From NCBI RefSeq assembly GCF_947169445.1, contig NZ_CAMVPU010000025.1, positions 1-59,732 of the forward strand: a stretch of 59,732 nucleotides of DNA, in the 5' to 3' direction. Below are positions 44,300 through 52,648 of the stretch, piece after piece (positions within the stretch are counted from its first letter, which is position 1; each line of letters starts with the position of its first letter). The position numbers were made by a program, and so were the translations under genes. The stretch comes from an uncultured Butyrivibrio sp. Its GTDB lineage: Bacteria; Bacillota; Clostridia; Lachnospirales; Lachnospiraceae. The notes under the pieces are model-generated. The model was given only the letters and a program-made list of their open reading frames with translations. It made no database searches and had not been told where the DNA came from.

Positions 44300-44923
44300 A
44301 TGGATGAAAAACAAAAGATTTTTGGCTATGCCCGAACATCAACAAGAGAACAGAACGAAGACCGACAGATTATAGCCTTGAAGGAGATGGGAGTTCCTGA
44401 GAAGAATATTTTCCTTGATAAACTTTCAGGCAAGAACTTTGAAAGACCCCAGTACAAGAAAATGATTAGAAAACTTGATAACAATTCAGTTCTCTATATC
44501 AAATCTATTGACAGGCTTGGTCGTAGTTACAGGGATCTTAGTGATCAATGGAGAGTTATCACAAAGGAAAAAGGTGCTGATGTAGTTGTTATTGATATGC
44601 CAATCCTTGATACAAGAAGAGAAAAGAATTTGCTGGGGACATTCATCAGTGATCTGATTCTTGCCTTGCTTTCATATGTTGCAGAGAGCGAGTATAGAAC
44701 AATTCATCAGAGGCAAGCGGAAGGTATTGCAGCTGCTAAAGCAAGAGGATATAAGTTTGGCAGACCACCCAAGCAACTACCTGAAAACTTTCATGAAGTA
44801 TATCAGAAATGGAAATCTGGAAAGATATCTGTTGCGGAAGCAGCCAAAGAGTGTAATATGCCAAGATCAACATTCTACTATAAAGCCAAGGTGTACAAGA
44901 ATTCCACATATTTAGATGACTGA
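44300..44923 (+). CDS. Small serine recombinase (resolvase/DNA invertase family)
   Basis: 207 residues from ATG 44300, preceded by AAAAGGAGGAG; an upstream in-frame start lies in the terminator T-tract and is rejected. The catalytic N-terminal domain has IFGYARTSTREQ with nucleophile S14, then DKLSGKNFERPQY and YIKSIDRLGRSYRDL. The long E helix (LALLSYVAESEYRTIHQRQAEGIAAAKARGYKFGRP) leads to a C-terminal helix-turn-helix (SVAEAAKECNMPRSTFYYKAK). Size and domain order match Hin/Gin invertases and TnpR resolvases rather than large integrases. An inverted-repeat segment carrying a promoter lies immediately downstream, favouring an invertase role. Confidence 0.9.
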   Translation: MDEKQKIFGYARTSTREQNEDRQIIALKEMGVPEKNIFLDKLSGKNFERPQYKKMIRKLDNNSVLYIKSIDRLGRSYRDLSDQWRVITKEKGADVVVIDMPILDTRREKNLLGTFISDLILALLSYVAESEYRTIHQRQAEGIAAAKARGYKFGRPPKQLPENFHEVYQKWKSGKISVAEAAKECNMPRSTFYYKAKVYKNSTYLDD

Positions 44924-44925
44924 AA

Positions 44926-44963
44926 AAATCCAAGAAGGTGTACTTTTTTGGATTTCTTTTTTT
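44926..44963 (+). terminator. Terminator of the recombinase gene, straddling the left inverted repeat
   Basis: AAATCCAA (44926-44933) pairs with TTGGATTT (44948-44955), followed by CTTTTTTT. The left repeat forms the loop. The 5' arm lies outside and the 3' arm mostly inside the putative invertible segment, so inversion would break this terminator. Confidence 0.65.
44935..44948 (+). repeat. Left 14-bp inverted repeat of a putative invertible segment
   Basis: AAGGTGTACTTTTT, a perfect inverted match to 45051-45064. A partial direct copy AAGGTGTAC also lies inside the recombinase gene at 44888-44896. Confidence 0.75.
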
Positions 44964-44981
44964 ATCAGAACACCGTTTCTG

Positions 44982-44990
44982 ATTATACCA
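44982..44990 (-). promoter_or_regulatory. Outward promoter inside the putative invertible segment (leftward)
   Basis: On the minus strand TGG-TATAAT is a perfect extended -10 (-10 hexamer at 44982-44987). The -35 is weak. As sequenced it points towards the recombinase gene; inversion would aim it at the acylation operon. Confidence 0.6.
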
Positions 44991-45050
44991 CAATTGCCTA
45001 TGTTTATGCGTGTTTTAATGTTTTTTCATTGTGCTGTTTTTCACCATCTC

Positions 45051-45064
45051 AAAAAGTACACCTT
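45051..45064 (-). repeat. Right 14-bp inverted repeat of a putative invertible segment
   Basis: AAAAAGTACACCTT, reverse complement of the left repeat. It ends 28 bp before the MBOAT start codon. Confidence 0.75.
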
Positions 45065-45092
45065 TTAGATAGAGGATGGGATGGTGTGATTT

Positions 45093-46541
45093 ATGCAGTT
45101 TAATAGCTATGAGTTCATACTGTATTTCTTGCCAATTACAGTATTGCTCTATTTCTTGGCGAACAAGATTAAGCCAGTTATAGGAAAATTGGTAATAATT
45201 GTTGCCAGCATTATTTTTTATTCGCTGGGCAGGACAAACATGCTTATTTACTTAGGTATAAGCATGCTAATCAATTATGGTTCTGCTTTGGTTATTCGAA
45301 AGTTCAAAATAAAAAATAAGGTATTGATGGCATTGCCGATTGTTGTGAATGTGGGATTATTGCTGTATTTTAAGTATTTGAATTTTGCTATCACAAATAT
45401 AAATACCTTCTTTGGCAAAGAAATAGAGCTTCAGGAGATAGTCCTACCGCTTGGAATATCATTTTATACGTTCCAGCAGATAGCGTATATTGTCGCTACT
45501 GAGCGGGGAGATCTTGAGAACAATAATATAATCGATTATTTGGCATATATCTTGTATTTTCCTAAGCTTGTAATGGGTCCGATTATTGATCCGGTAGATT
45601 ACATTTCACAGCTTAATGAAGAGGATAGAAAAAAAGCTGATATTACCAATATAACAACAGGTATAAAGATTTTCAGTTTGGGACTTATAAAGAAAGTACT
45701 TCTGGCAGATACTTTTGCAAAAGCGGTTTCATGGGCATATACAAATATTGATGCGACGACGGCAATGGATTGCATTTTGCTGATATTGTTCTACACCTTT
45801 GAAATATACTTTGATTTCAGTGGATATAGTGACATGGCAGTAGGCGTATCATCAATGCTTAACATTGATTTGCCTATGAACTTTGATTCTCCATATAAAG
45901 CGGTTTCTATCAGGGATTTTTGGAAAAGATGGCATATGTCTTTGACGAAGTTTTTGACAAAGTATATCTATATTCCGCTTGGAGGATCACGCAAAGGCAT
46001 CATATTTACCTATGTAAATACTCTTATAGTTTTCTTAGTTAGTGGATTATGGCATGGTGCGAATTGGACATTTATTTTATGGGGATTGCTCCATGGTTTG
46101 TTCAGTTGCTGTGACAGGATGTTTGAAAAAATTGAAGAAAAAGTATTCATGCCAGTCAGGTGGTTATGCACATTTGGAGTTGTTAGCGTACTATGGCTTT
46201 TATTTAGTGCGCAGACTGTGAAACAATGGAAAACAATTCTGTTTAAGATTTTGTTCATGCAGAATACAGCAGTAAGTGATGGTATGATTGGATCATTTAA
46301 TTTGGCTGAAAATCAGTTTATTTACAACGTGTTAGGCTTGAATTTCTTGCCTACAAATGTTCGTGGCTTTAATATGCTGATATTTATTCTCGTGGCATGT
46401 TTTGTATGTTTTGTTCCTGAAAATAATTTCAGAAAGAAGGGTAGCTTAAATATAGGATCATTACTGCTTGCCTCATTTGCTTTTATATGGGGAATCCTTT
46501 GTTTAGGAGCAGAGTCTACGTTCGTATATTTTGGGTTTTAA
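45093..46541 (+). CDS. MBOAT-family O-acyltransferase (AlgI/DltB-like)
   Basis: 482-residue polytopic membrane protein of the MBOAT family, which moves acyl groups across the membrane to polysaccharides or teichoic acids. Multiple hydrophobic helices, DFSGYSDMAVGVSSMLNIDLPMNF, YKAVSIRDFWKRWHMSLTKFLTKYIYIPLGGSRKG and SGLWHGANW with catalytic H321 match AlgI-like proteins. The codon use (many TTA, TTG and ATA) differs from the housekeeping part and suggests horizontal acquisition. The gene is 28 bp after the right inverted repeat. The acceptor polymer is unknown. Confidence 0.9.
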   Translation: MQFNSYEFILYFLPITVLLYFLANKIKPVIGKLVIIVASIIFYSLGRTNMLIYLGISMLINYGSALVIRKFKIKNKVLMALPIVVNVGLLLYFKYLNFAITNINTFFGKEIELQEIVLPLGISFYTFQQIAYIVATERGDLENNNIIDYLAYILYFPKLVMGPIIDPVDYISQLNEEDRKKADITNITTGIKIFSLGLIKKVLLADTFAKAVSWAYTNIDATTAMDCILLILFYTFEIYFDFSGYSDMAVGVSSMLNIDLPMNFDSPYKAVSIRDFWKRWHMSLTKFLTKYIYIPLGGSRKGIIFTYVNTLIVFLVSGLWHGANWTFILWGLLHGLFSCCDRMFEKIEEKVFMPVRWLCTFGVVSVLWLLFSAQTVKQWKTILFKILFMQNTAVSDGMIGSFNLAENQFIYNVLGLNFLPTNVRGFNMLIFILVACFVCFVPENNFRKKGSLNIGSLLLASFAFIWGILCLGAESTFVYFGF

Positions 46542-46550
46542 GAGGGGACT

Positions 46551-48137
46551 ATGAAGGTAAAGATTTGGTTAATAAGCTGGCTGATTATAGTAGTGTCAGT
46601 ATTAAGTATCTTTGGATTTTGGGTTTATAAAATAGATCCGTATTTTCATTATCATAAACCAGAATTGGATAGCTATTTTTATACGTTGAATAATCAGCGA
46701 AGCCAAAATGATGGAATTAGTAAGCATTTTGATTATGATGCATTGATATCAGGAACTTCCATGACTGAGAATTTCAGGACGACAGAGGCTGATAAGATAT
46801 TTGGATGTAATTCCATAAAGGTAGCATATTCAGGTGGATCCTATAAAGAAATCAACGATAACATTGAGAAGGCTCTTGAAGCGAATGAAAATTTAAAGCT
46901 GGTGATTCGATGCCTTGATATGGGGAAATTTCTCGCAACATACGATGATATGAGAACTGATTTAGGAAAATATCCAACTTATCTTTATGACAGTAATCCA
47001 TTCAATGATGTGGAGTATCTCTTAAATAGGGATGTCATATTTAGTCGGGCATATCAAATGACGTTGGATAATGATAAAGAAGGTTTCAAGCCTGGAATAA
47101 CAAAGTTTGATGATTATTCAAGATGGCAGCCTTCATATGTATTTGGAATAAATACTGTCAGTCCAAATGGAGTTACAATAACGGAAACTGAGCAACTTCA
47201 TTTAACCGATGAGGAAAAGGAAACAATAAAAAAGAACATAGATTTTAATGTTACAAGAGTTGCGGATGAAAATCCTGATGTTGATTTTTATTATTTTTAT
47301 TCCCCATACAGTGTGGTTACGTGGAATCAGTGGAAAACTGGGGGGACTTTATACAAAATGCTTGAGGCTGAAGAATATATAACTGAGCTTATCGTTCCGC
47401 ACAAGAATATTCATCTATTCTCGTTCAACAGTAGAACAGATATAACAACGGATTTGAATAATTATAAAGATGGTCCGCATTATGCATGTTGGATAAATAC
47501 TCTGATGCTTAAGTGGATGCATGATGGACAGTATCAGTTGACAGAGGATAACTATAAAGATTATCTTAAACAAGAATATGATTTCTATACCACCTTTGAT
47601 TATACAAGTGTAAATGGGCAGGTGGATTATGAAGCAGATTTCTATGCAGCTGCTTTGCTCAATAAAGAACTTACAGGTGTAGATCCTTTAGATGTTTTAA
47701 ACGATGATAAGGTAGATGTTTCTATTAACGGAGCAGAGTATATCACGGATGATACCGGAAGGAATAGTATTGTTAATTGTCATGGTGCATTGTCAAGAGA
47801 TAATAATACAGATACATTAGCAGATTACCTTAAGGATAAAGAATTTATTGGAATAAAATTTACTGTAAACTTGGATGAGGGTTATAACTACCTTTGCTTT
47901 GACGGCCAGAAAATAGTAGATCATGGAAGGCTGACGGCAAATGTTTATGATGAAGATGGAAACTTAGTAGGACAGATTGAAGCTAATTATAAAGACTTAG
48001 ATACTGAGGTTCATCAATATGTTATTGATTTGTCTACAATAAGCGGAAATGTTACGGTTGTTTTGAATGGCGGATATGTTGATTACACTGGAAGTCCGGA
48101 CTCAAATTATCATTTTAGTAATATTTATATGTATTAA
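46551..48137 (+). CDS. SGNH-like membrane-anchored acyltransferase partner
   Basis: 528 residues, nine bases after the MBOAT gene, with RBS AGAGGGG. One N-terminal membrane helix (about residues 5-26) places the rest outside the cell. GTSMTENF (about residues 67-74) resembles the catalytic Ser block of SGNH/AlgX/DltD-like proteins, and DGPHYACWIN carries a candidate Asp-x-x-His. A C-terminal beta-rich region of about 140 residues follows. Partnership with an MBOAT protein suggests it completes transfer of the acyl group. Low overall similarity to named families that I can recall, so the functional call is moderate. Confidence 0.65.
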   Translation: MKVKIWLISWLIIVVSVLSIFGFWVYKIDPYFHYHKPELDSYFYTLNNQRSQNDGISKHFDYDALISGTSMTENFRTTEADKIFGCNSIKVAYSGGSYKEINDNIEKALEANENLKLVIRCLDMGKFLATYDDMRTDLGKYPTYLYDSNPFNDVEYLLNRDVIFSRAYQMTLDNDKEGFKPGITKFDDYSRWQPSYVFGINTVSPNGVTITETEQLHLTDEEKETIKKNIDFNVTRVADENPDVDFYYFYSPYSVVTWNQWKTGGTLYKMLEAEEYITELIVPHKNIHLFSFNSRTDITTDLNNYKDGPHYACWINTLMLKWMHDGQYQLTEDNYKDYLKQEYDFYTTFDYTSVNGQVDYEADFYAAALLNKELTGVDPLDVLNDDKVDVSINGAEYITDDTGRNSIVNCHGALSRDNNTDTLADYLKDKEFIGIKFTVNLDEGYNYLCFDGQKIVDHGRLTANVYDEDGNLVGQIEANYKDLDTEVHQYVIDLSTISGNVTVVLNGGYVDYTGSPDSNYHFSNIYMY

Positions 48138-48144
48138 AGTTTTT

Positions 48145-48180
48145 AGAAAGACAGTGGCACAGTTCACTGTCTTTCTTTTT
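48145..48180 (+). terminator. Terminator after the acylation operon
   Basis: A perfect 12-bp stem AGAAAGACAGTG / CACTGTCTTTCT with loop GCACAGTT, followed by TTTT. It closes the two-gene operon. Confidence 0.85.
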
Positions 48181-48541
48181 GCAACAATTCCGTAGAGGAA
48201 TTTTGCAAAAACACCAGAACGAAGAAAAGGAGATTATCCCGTGGAGAGATAATCTCTTTTTCTTTGCTCTGGAGCAAGAGTGCAGAGAGAAGCATTCTCT
48301 TTGCTTGTGAAAATGAGTGCACACATTTTCGCAACCGTGGGTCAAGGGAGCAGAGCTCCTTTGTCAGGTCGAGGGTGAAATCCCGCCCAGGTAGGTGAGT
48401 TGCTTGCGACACACCGTACTGGGTATTTTTTGTCACCACAGCCAGTTTTATGGCTTTGAAAACGGCACTTCCGCGGACAATGTTTTTGAAAAAACTGAAA
48501 ACAGTTAACAAAATTTTTTAGAGCAAAGGAGAATTATTTTT
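48181..48541 (+). other. Hairpin-rich oriT-like tract before the relaxase
   Basis: No coding sequence. Successive hairpins occur: 48181-48206 (GCAA-AATTCC/GGAATT-TTGC), 48230-48256 (GAGATTATC/GATAATCTC, then CTTTTTC), 48264-48277 (TTGCTC/GAGCAA), 48309-48330 (GAAAATG/CATTTTC) and 48347-48359 (GGAGC/GCTCC). A GC-rich block around 48,360-48,430 follows. Density of stems directly upstream of a relaxase gene is typical of an origin of transfer, but the nick site cannot be assigned. Confidence 0.5.
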
Positions 48542-49831
48542 ATGCGAGCATCACGCCATAATGGCAGATCAGGATCACATGGAGCTTACAACCCAAAGCA
48601 CAATGACAGAGAGTTTGATCTTGATAAGGCTGAGGAGATTAAAAAGGAACTTACCAAGAACAATCTCTATTGGGACTGCATCACGAGACAGGTAGCCCGT
48701 CATGATGAAAGGACTGAGGAGACACCTTCCTTTACCGAAGTGGAGAAAGGTTTTTATGATCTTGTCTACAAAGATTATGTTGAAGGACAGAATGCAAGGA
48801 ACACTGCCGCCAGACATAAGGAGAGGAACAGGACAACGGATGATCTAAGGGAGAGTACAAAGACTTGCCCTGAGGAAACAATTTATCAGATTGGAAACAT
48901 TGATAAGCATGTCGATTATGATGTCCTTGCAAAAGTGACTTTTGATTTTTTAAATCAGCTTCAGGAAAGATATGGCAAGCACATGCATATCCTTGACTGG
49001 GCGCTTCACCTTGATGAAGGTACTCCGCACATTCACGAAAGACATGTCTTTGATGTTGTAAACAAATATGGAGAACGTCAGCCCAAACAGGAAGATGCAC
49101 TTAGGGAAATGGGCTTTGAGCTTCCTGATCCTGAAAAGAAATCCGGCAAGTACAACAATAGGAAGATGAGCTTTGATGCAGAATGCAGAAAATTATTTTT
49201 GGAGAGCTGCAAAAAGTTTGGGCTTGAGGTTGATGAAGAACCTATCTATGGTGGAAAGAAATATCTTGAAAAACAGGAGTACATTATAGAAAAGTTGAAC
49301 GCTGACATCAAGGATCTTTACGACACCATTGGCACATGGCAGGAGGTAGGAGAAAAGCTTCAGGCTGAAAACGAAAGACTTACTCAGGAAAATAAAAATC
49401 TGGAACTTAAGATTGAAGATGTTGAAGGACTTCTTAAGGAAGTTTCTGAGGTGGCTTATGATAAAGCCTGTGACACACTTGTTGATGATATTACTGACAA
49501 GGTCAGAGAAGAAGATCTTGCAGAGATAGAAGATCACAAGAAATGGCTTATGTCCTCTGAAAGAAAGGCTCCTAAAAATCTTAGGGACTATGCTTTTCAG
49601 CAGCTGGATTCCCTTCAGAAAAATCTTGGTAAGCTCCGTGACAGGATCATAAACAGAGTCAGAAAGGCATTCAAATTGCCTGAGATGAAGGATAAGTTTA
49701 TTGAGGAAATCATAGAGGAGACAAGACCTAGCACACTCGCACTTCTTGACAAGTACAAGGCTGAGATTAAGGAAAGGGATGCAAATACCATCCATCTTCC
49801 TAAAAAGAACCGAGGTGAGATCAGCCGTTGA
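48542..49831 (+). CDS. MobV-like plasmid/IME relaxase
   Basis: 429-residue Mob/Pre-type relaxase that nicks oriT and stays on the transferred strand. The catalytic region has HLDEGTPHIHERH with metal-ligand His H163, H165 and H168 (pattern HxDExTPHxH). The N-terminal RASRHNGRSGS and the C-terminal coiled coil (about 240-330) fit the family. RBS GGAG lies 11 bases before the ATG. The frame ends in a four-base overlap with the primase-like gene. Confidence 0.85.
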   Translation: MRASRHNGRSGSHGAYNPKHNDREFDLDKAEEIKKELTKNNLYWDCITRQVARHDERTEETPSFTEVEKGFYDLVYKDYVEGQNARNTAARHKERNRTTDDLRESTKTCPEETIYQIGNIDKHVDYDVLAKVTFDFLNQLQERYGKHMHILDWALHLDEGTPHIHERHVFDVVNKYGERQPKQEDALREMGFELPDPEKKSGKYNNRKMSFDAECRKLFLESCKKFGLEVDEEPIYGGKKYLEKQEYIIEKLNADIKDLYDTIGTWQEVGEKLQAENERLTQENKNLELKIEDVEGLLKEVSEVAYDKACDTLVDDITDKVREEDLAEIEDHKKWLMSSERKAPKNLRDYAFQQLDSLQKNLGKLRDRIINRVRKAFKLPEMKDKFIEEIIEETRPSTLALLDKYKAEIKERDANTIHLPKKNRGEISR

Positions 49832-50430
49832 GTGTGTTTGATACTGTAAAAGAAAATGTCATAGCAAGACATGTCTTTGAGTATTACGGTATCATGGTGA
49901 ACCGCTATGGGATGTGCTGTTGTCCATTCCATAGCGATAAACATCCAAGCATGAAAGTTGATACAAGATATTACTGTTTTGGCTGTGGTGAAAAGGGTGA
50001 TGCAGTAGATTTTGTCTCAAAGTATTTCGGACTTGGGCTTAAGGATGCTGCAATAAAAATCTGTGATGACTTTCATCTTAGCTACGATGAAAGCTACCAT
50101 GCACCTGAGAAAAAGGTCACTCATGAAAAGTCCCTGCTCCTTAAATTTGAGGAGTCGGAAAAATATGTTTTTCGTGTTTTGTCCGACTACCTGCATCTTT
50201 TGAAAAGATGGAAAACTGAATATGCACCTAAGGATGAATCATGTGAATGGCATCCTTATTTTTGTGAAGCTCTGAAAGAAACAGATCATGTTGAGTACAT
50301 GCTTGATATTTTACTCACAGGAGATATTTCTGACAGGGCTTTTTTAATTGCAGATTACGGAAGGAAGGTAATTGAAATTGATAGACGACTTAAACAATTT
50401 AGATCCAGAAATGAAGAAAAAAGTATTTGA
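49828..50430 (+). CDS. CHC2 zinc-finger primase-like protein
   Basis: 200 residues, TTG start overlapping the relaxase stop; a GTG at 49834 is an alternative. The zinc-finger region reads MCCCPFHSDKHPSMKV ... YYCFGCGEKGDAVDFV, which matches the DnaG-type CHC2 zinc-binding domain. There is no TOPRIM domain, so it is probably the template-binding part of a two-part primase with the next gene. It overlaps that gene by 59 bases, suggesting coupled synthesis. Confidence 0.8.
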   Translation: MSVFDTVKENVIARHVFEYYGIMVNRYGMCCCPFHSDKHPSMKVDTRYYCFGCGEKGDAVDFVSKYFGLGLKDAAIKICDDFHLSYDESYHAPEKKVTHEKSLLLKFEESEKYVFRVLSDYLHLLKRWKTEYAPKDESCEWHPYFCEALKETDHVEYMLDILLTGDISDRAFLIADYGRKVIEIDRRLKQFRSRNEEKSI

Positions 50431-51781
50431 GGTAGTAAAACTCATAACAGAGGATACTGCTTCTGATGACGCACCTACATGGTATGACACTGAAAAAAAG
50501 AAAATAAATGAAGTAGAGTTCTGCGAGTGGTTCATCCAAAAGCATCCGCTTAAGTTTGTGGGCGGCTTGTTCTATGACATTGATGGTCTTGTGGATGAGT
50601 ACAAGCTGAAAAAAGAAATAGTGGAAGTCATAAAACCTTATATTGAAACTGCTATCGCTAAGAGAGCGAGTCAGATTTTTGAAGGTTTGAAGTACGAGGC
50701 CTACTGTGAAGAGCTCCCCAAGCACATAGACAGGGTTCATTTTAAAAATGGTACTTTCTTTCTTGAGGGCGGATTTGTTTCTGATAAGGAGTTCTGTTCA
50801 AACAGACTTCCTGTTAAATATAATCCTGATGCAAAGAAGCCGACAAGGTGGTTACAGTTTCTTGATGACCTTCTGTATCCTGAGGATATTCCCACGTTAC
50901 AGGAGTTCATGGGATATACCTTTATACCTACCACTAAAGCTCAGGCTATGCTAATGCTGATAGGAAGTGGTGGCGAGGGGAAATCGAGGATTGGTTTTGT
51001 GTGCAGGAATCTTCTTGGAGATAACATGACTGTCTGTAGTGTGACCACGCTTTCCAATAACAGGTTTGCTCTTGCAAGTCAGGAGGGTATGCTTCTTATG
51101 GTTGATGATGATATGAAGATGGAAGCCCTTAGTGATACAGGCATTATCAAGTCAGTGGTGACCATGGAAGATAAGATGGAACTTGAGCGCAAAGGACAGC
51201 AGAGTTATCAGGGATATCTTTATGTCAGGATTATGGTCTTTGGAAATGGCACTCTTAGCGCGCTCCATGATAAATCTGACGGATTTTACCGCAGACAGAT
51301 TGCTATAAGGGTTAAAGAAAAGCCTGCCACAAGGGTTGATGACAGAAATCTTTCAGAAAAACTGGAAGAGGAAACAGAAGGAATTGCTCTGTGGTGCCTT
51401 GAAGGTCTTAAGAGGCTTGTTTCCAACGGCTTTAACTTTACTGTAAGTGAGCGTACAGTCCAGAATCAGGCAGAAATGCGTATGGAAGAGGACAGTATCA
51501 TGGACTTCTTTTCTTCTGAAGGTTATATAACCTTTGATAAAGAGGCTATCTGTTCCACAAAGGATCTGTATGAAGCTTACGAGATTTGGGCAGAAAGAAA
51601 TTCTGTGAAGCCAAGGACAGAAAACTCTTTTGCAAGGGATGTGAAGCAGAGAGCACCAAAGCTTGGAATAGAATACCTTAAGAATGCATCAATAGACGGA
51701 AGGACAGCAAGAGGATACAAAGGATTGTATGCCAATCATGTGCTCAAGGAGGTGCCTTTTAATATGAAGAAAGGCGCATAG
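50372..51781 (+). CDS. SF3 helicase/primase-like protein (P4/D5 family)
   Basis: 469 residues, TTG start with GGAAGG just upstream. The ATPase core has Walker A GSGGEGKS at 198-205 (G198) and Walker B LLMVDDD, with sensor region VFGNGTLSALHDKSDGFYRRQIAI. The order and DUF5906/D5_N-like organisation match phage/plasmid P4-type replication helicases. It probably replicates the excised element together with the CHC2 protein. An alternative label is DNA primase family protein. Confidence 0.82.
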   Translation: MKLIDDLNNLDPEMKKKVFEVVKLITEDTASDDAPTWYDTEKKKINEVEFCEWFIQKHPLKFVGGLFYDIDGLVDEYKLKKEIVEVIKPYIETAIAKRASQIFEGLKYEAYCEELPKHIDRVHFKNGTFFLEGGFVSDKEFCSNRLPVKYNPDAKKPTRWLQFLDDLLYPEDIPTLQEFMGYTFIPTTKAQAMLMLIGSGGEGKSRIGFVCRNLLGDNMTVCSVTTLSNNRFALASQEGMLLMVDDDMKMEALSDTGIIKSVVTMEDKMELERKGQQSYQGYLYVRIMVFGNGTLSALHDKSDGFYRRQIAIRVKEKPATRVDDRNLSEKLEEETEGIALWCLEGLKRLVSNGFNFTVSERTVQNQAEMRMEEDSIMDFFSSEGYITFDKEAICSTKDLYEAYEIWAERNSVKPRTENSFARDVKQRAPKLGIEYLKNASIDGRTARGYKGLYANHVLKEVPFNMKKGA

Positions 51782-51964
51782 GCATCACATTTTTAGTTGA
51801 TACCTTACTTTTTATGGAAAACAAAAAATCGAAATGGAATTACAAATCATGTGCCTATGTGCCTAAGTCCAGTAAAGACAAGGGTTACATAGGTTTTTCT
51901 ATGTGCCTGTCTAGTGCCTAGATAAGCCTTATGAAACCTATTTTTGATAGAAATGGAGAAGATT

Positions 51965-52246
51965 ATGGGAAAAACAAACGAATTAAAATATTTTGAAGAT
52001 CCGAAACAAAATGCAGCATTCTTAAGATGCGTAGACCTTCTTGCTGGCCTTATTGAAAAATATGCGGATGCAGTATTGGGGCCTGACAAGGAGTATCAAT
52101 TTGATTATGTTGTAACAGTTGCTGATGTCTCTTGTCTAATAGAATTCGTGCCAAGAATGAGTCACTATAAACTGATGGAGTTATATTCCAAAAAGTCAGG
52201 AATACTCCATGGCTCAAGGCTATTAAATAAAAAGAGAGCTGCATAG
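51965..52246 (+). CDS. Small hypothetical protein of the element
   Basis: 93 residues from ATG 51965, which has GGAG seven bases upstream. The sequence is helical and soluble (ELKYFEDPKQNAAFLRCVDLLAGLIEKYADAVLG), with no recognised domain, signal or membrane segment. It follows a 183-bp gap with two copies of ATGTGCCTA. It may be an accessory gene of the mobile element; function unknown. Confidence 0.6.
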   Translation: MGKTNELKYFEDPKQNAAFLRCVDLLAGLIEKYADAVLGPDKEYQFDYVVTVADVSCLIEFVPRMSHYKLMELYSKKSGILHGSRLLNKKRAA

Positions 52247-52260
52247 GTGCCAAGTATAAA

Positions 52261-52289
52261 TTGACACTGCTGTAACGCAATATTATAAT
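52261..52289 (+). promoter_or_regulatory. Consensus promoter of the HTH/nuclease-like pair
   Basis: TTGACA, 17-bp spacer, TATAAT: a perfect match. TTGACAC recurs at 52305-52311 downstream of the predicted start, a possible operator position. Confidence 0.8.
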
Positions 52290-52330
52290 TGTGCCATAAG
52301 AATATTGACACAAAGGAGGATATTATTGCT

Positions 52331-52648
52331 ATGACACTTGAAGATGCTTTGAAAAGAATATCGGAACTTGAAGAAGAGAATAAAAAACTTAGGGAAGAAC
52401 TTGAATTCTATAAAAGTAAAAAGTTTGCCGGTAGACAGAAGCATGATGAGCATTGGATGAAGTCATATAACGACTTTGTGGCGCTATATGAGGACGGTCT
52501 TACTATTATGGAGATTGTAGATCAGGGAGCAATCAGCCGTCGTACAGCATACAGATATAAGGCTTATTATGATGGGCTTAAGCAAATGAATGGTATCGGT
52601 AAAGAAGAAAAGAAAGAGAGTAATGTTAAAGTTGGAAAAAGAAAGTAA
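52331..52648 (+). CDS. Coiled-coil helix-turn-helix protein
   Basis: 105 residues from ATG 52331, preceded by AAAGGAGG. The N-terminal coiled coil (ALKRISELEEENKKLREELEFYKSKK) is followed by a helix-turn-helix of the resolvase/transposase type (LYEDGLTIMEIVDQGAISRRTAYRYKAYYDGLKQ). A basic tail ends the protein. It overlaps the next gene by 26 bases and is driven by a consensus promoter, which fits a self-regulating DNA-binding partner, though this is inference. Confidence 0.7.
   Translation: MTLEDALKRISELEEENKKLREELEFYKSKKFAGRQKHDEHWMKSYNDFVALYEDGLTIMEIVDQGAISRRTAYRYKAYYDGLKQMNGIGKEEKKESNVKVGKRK

Noticed and set aside
44935..45064. Terminal inverted repeats of a tiny insertion sequence or MITE
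   Set aside because: No target-site duplication is apparent and the neighbouring gene is a serine recombinase; an invertible segment fits better, though a MITE is not strictly excluded.
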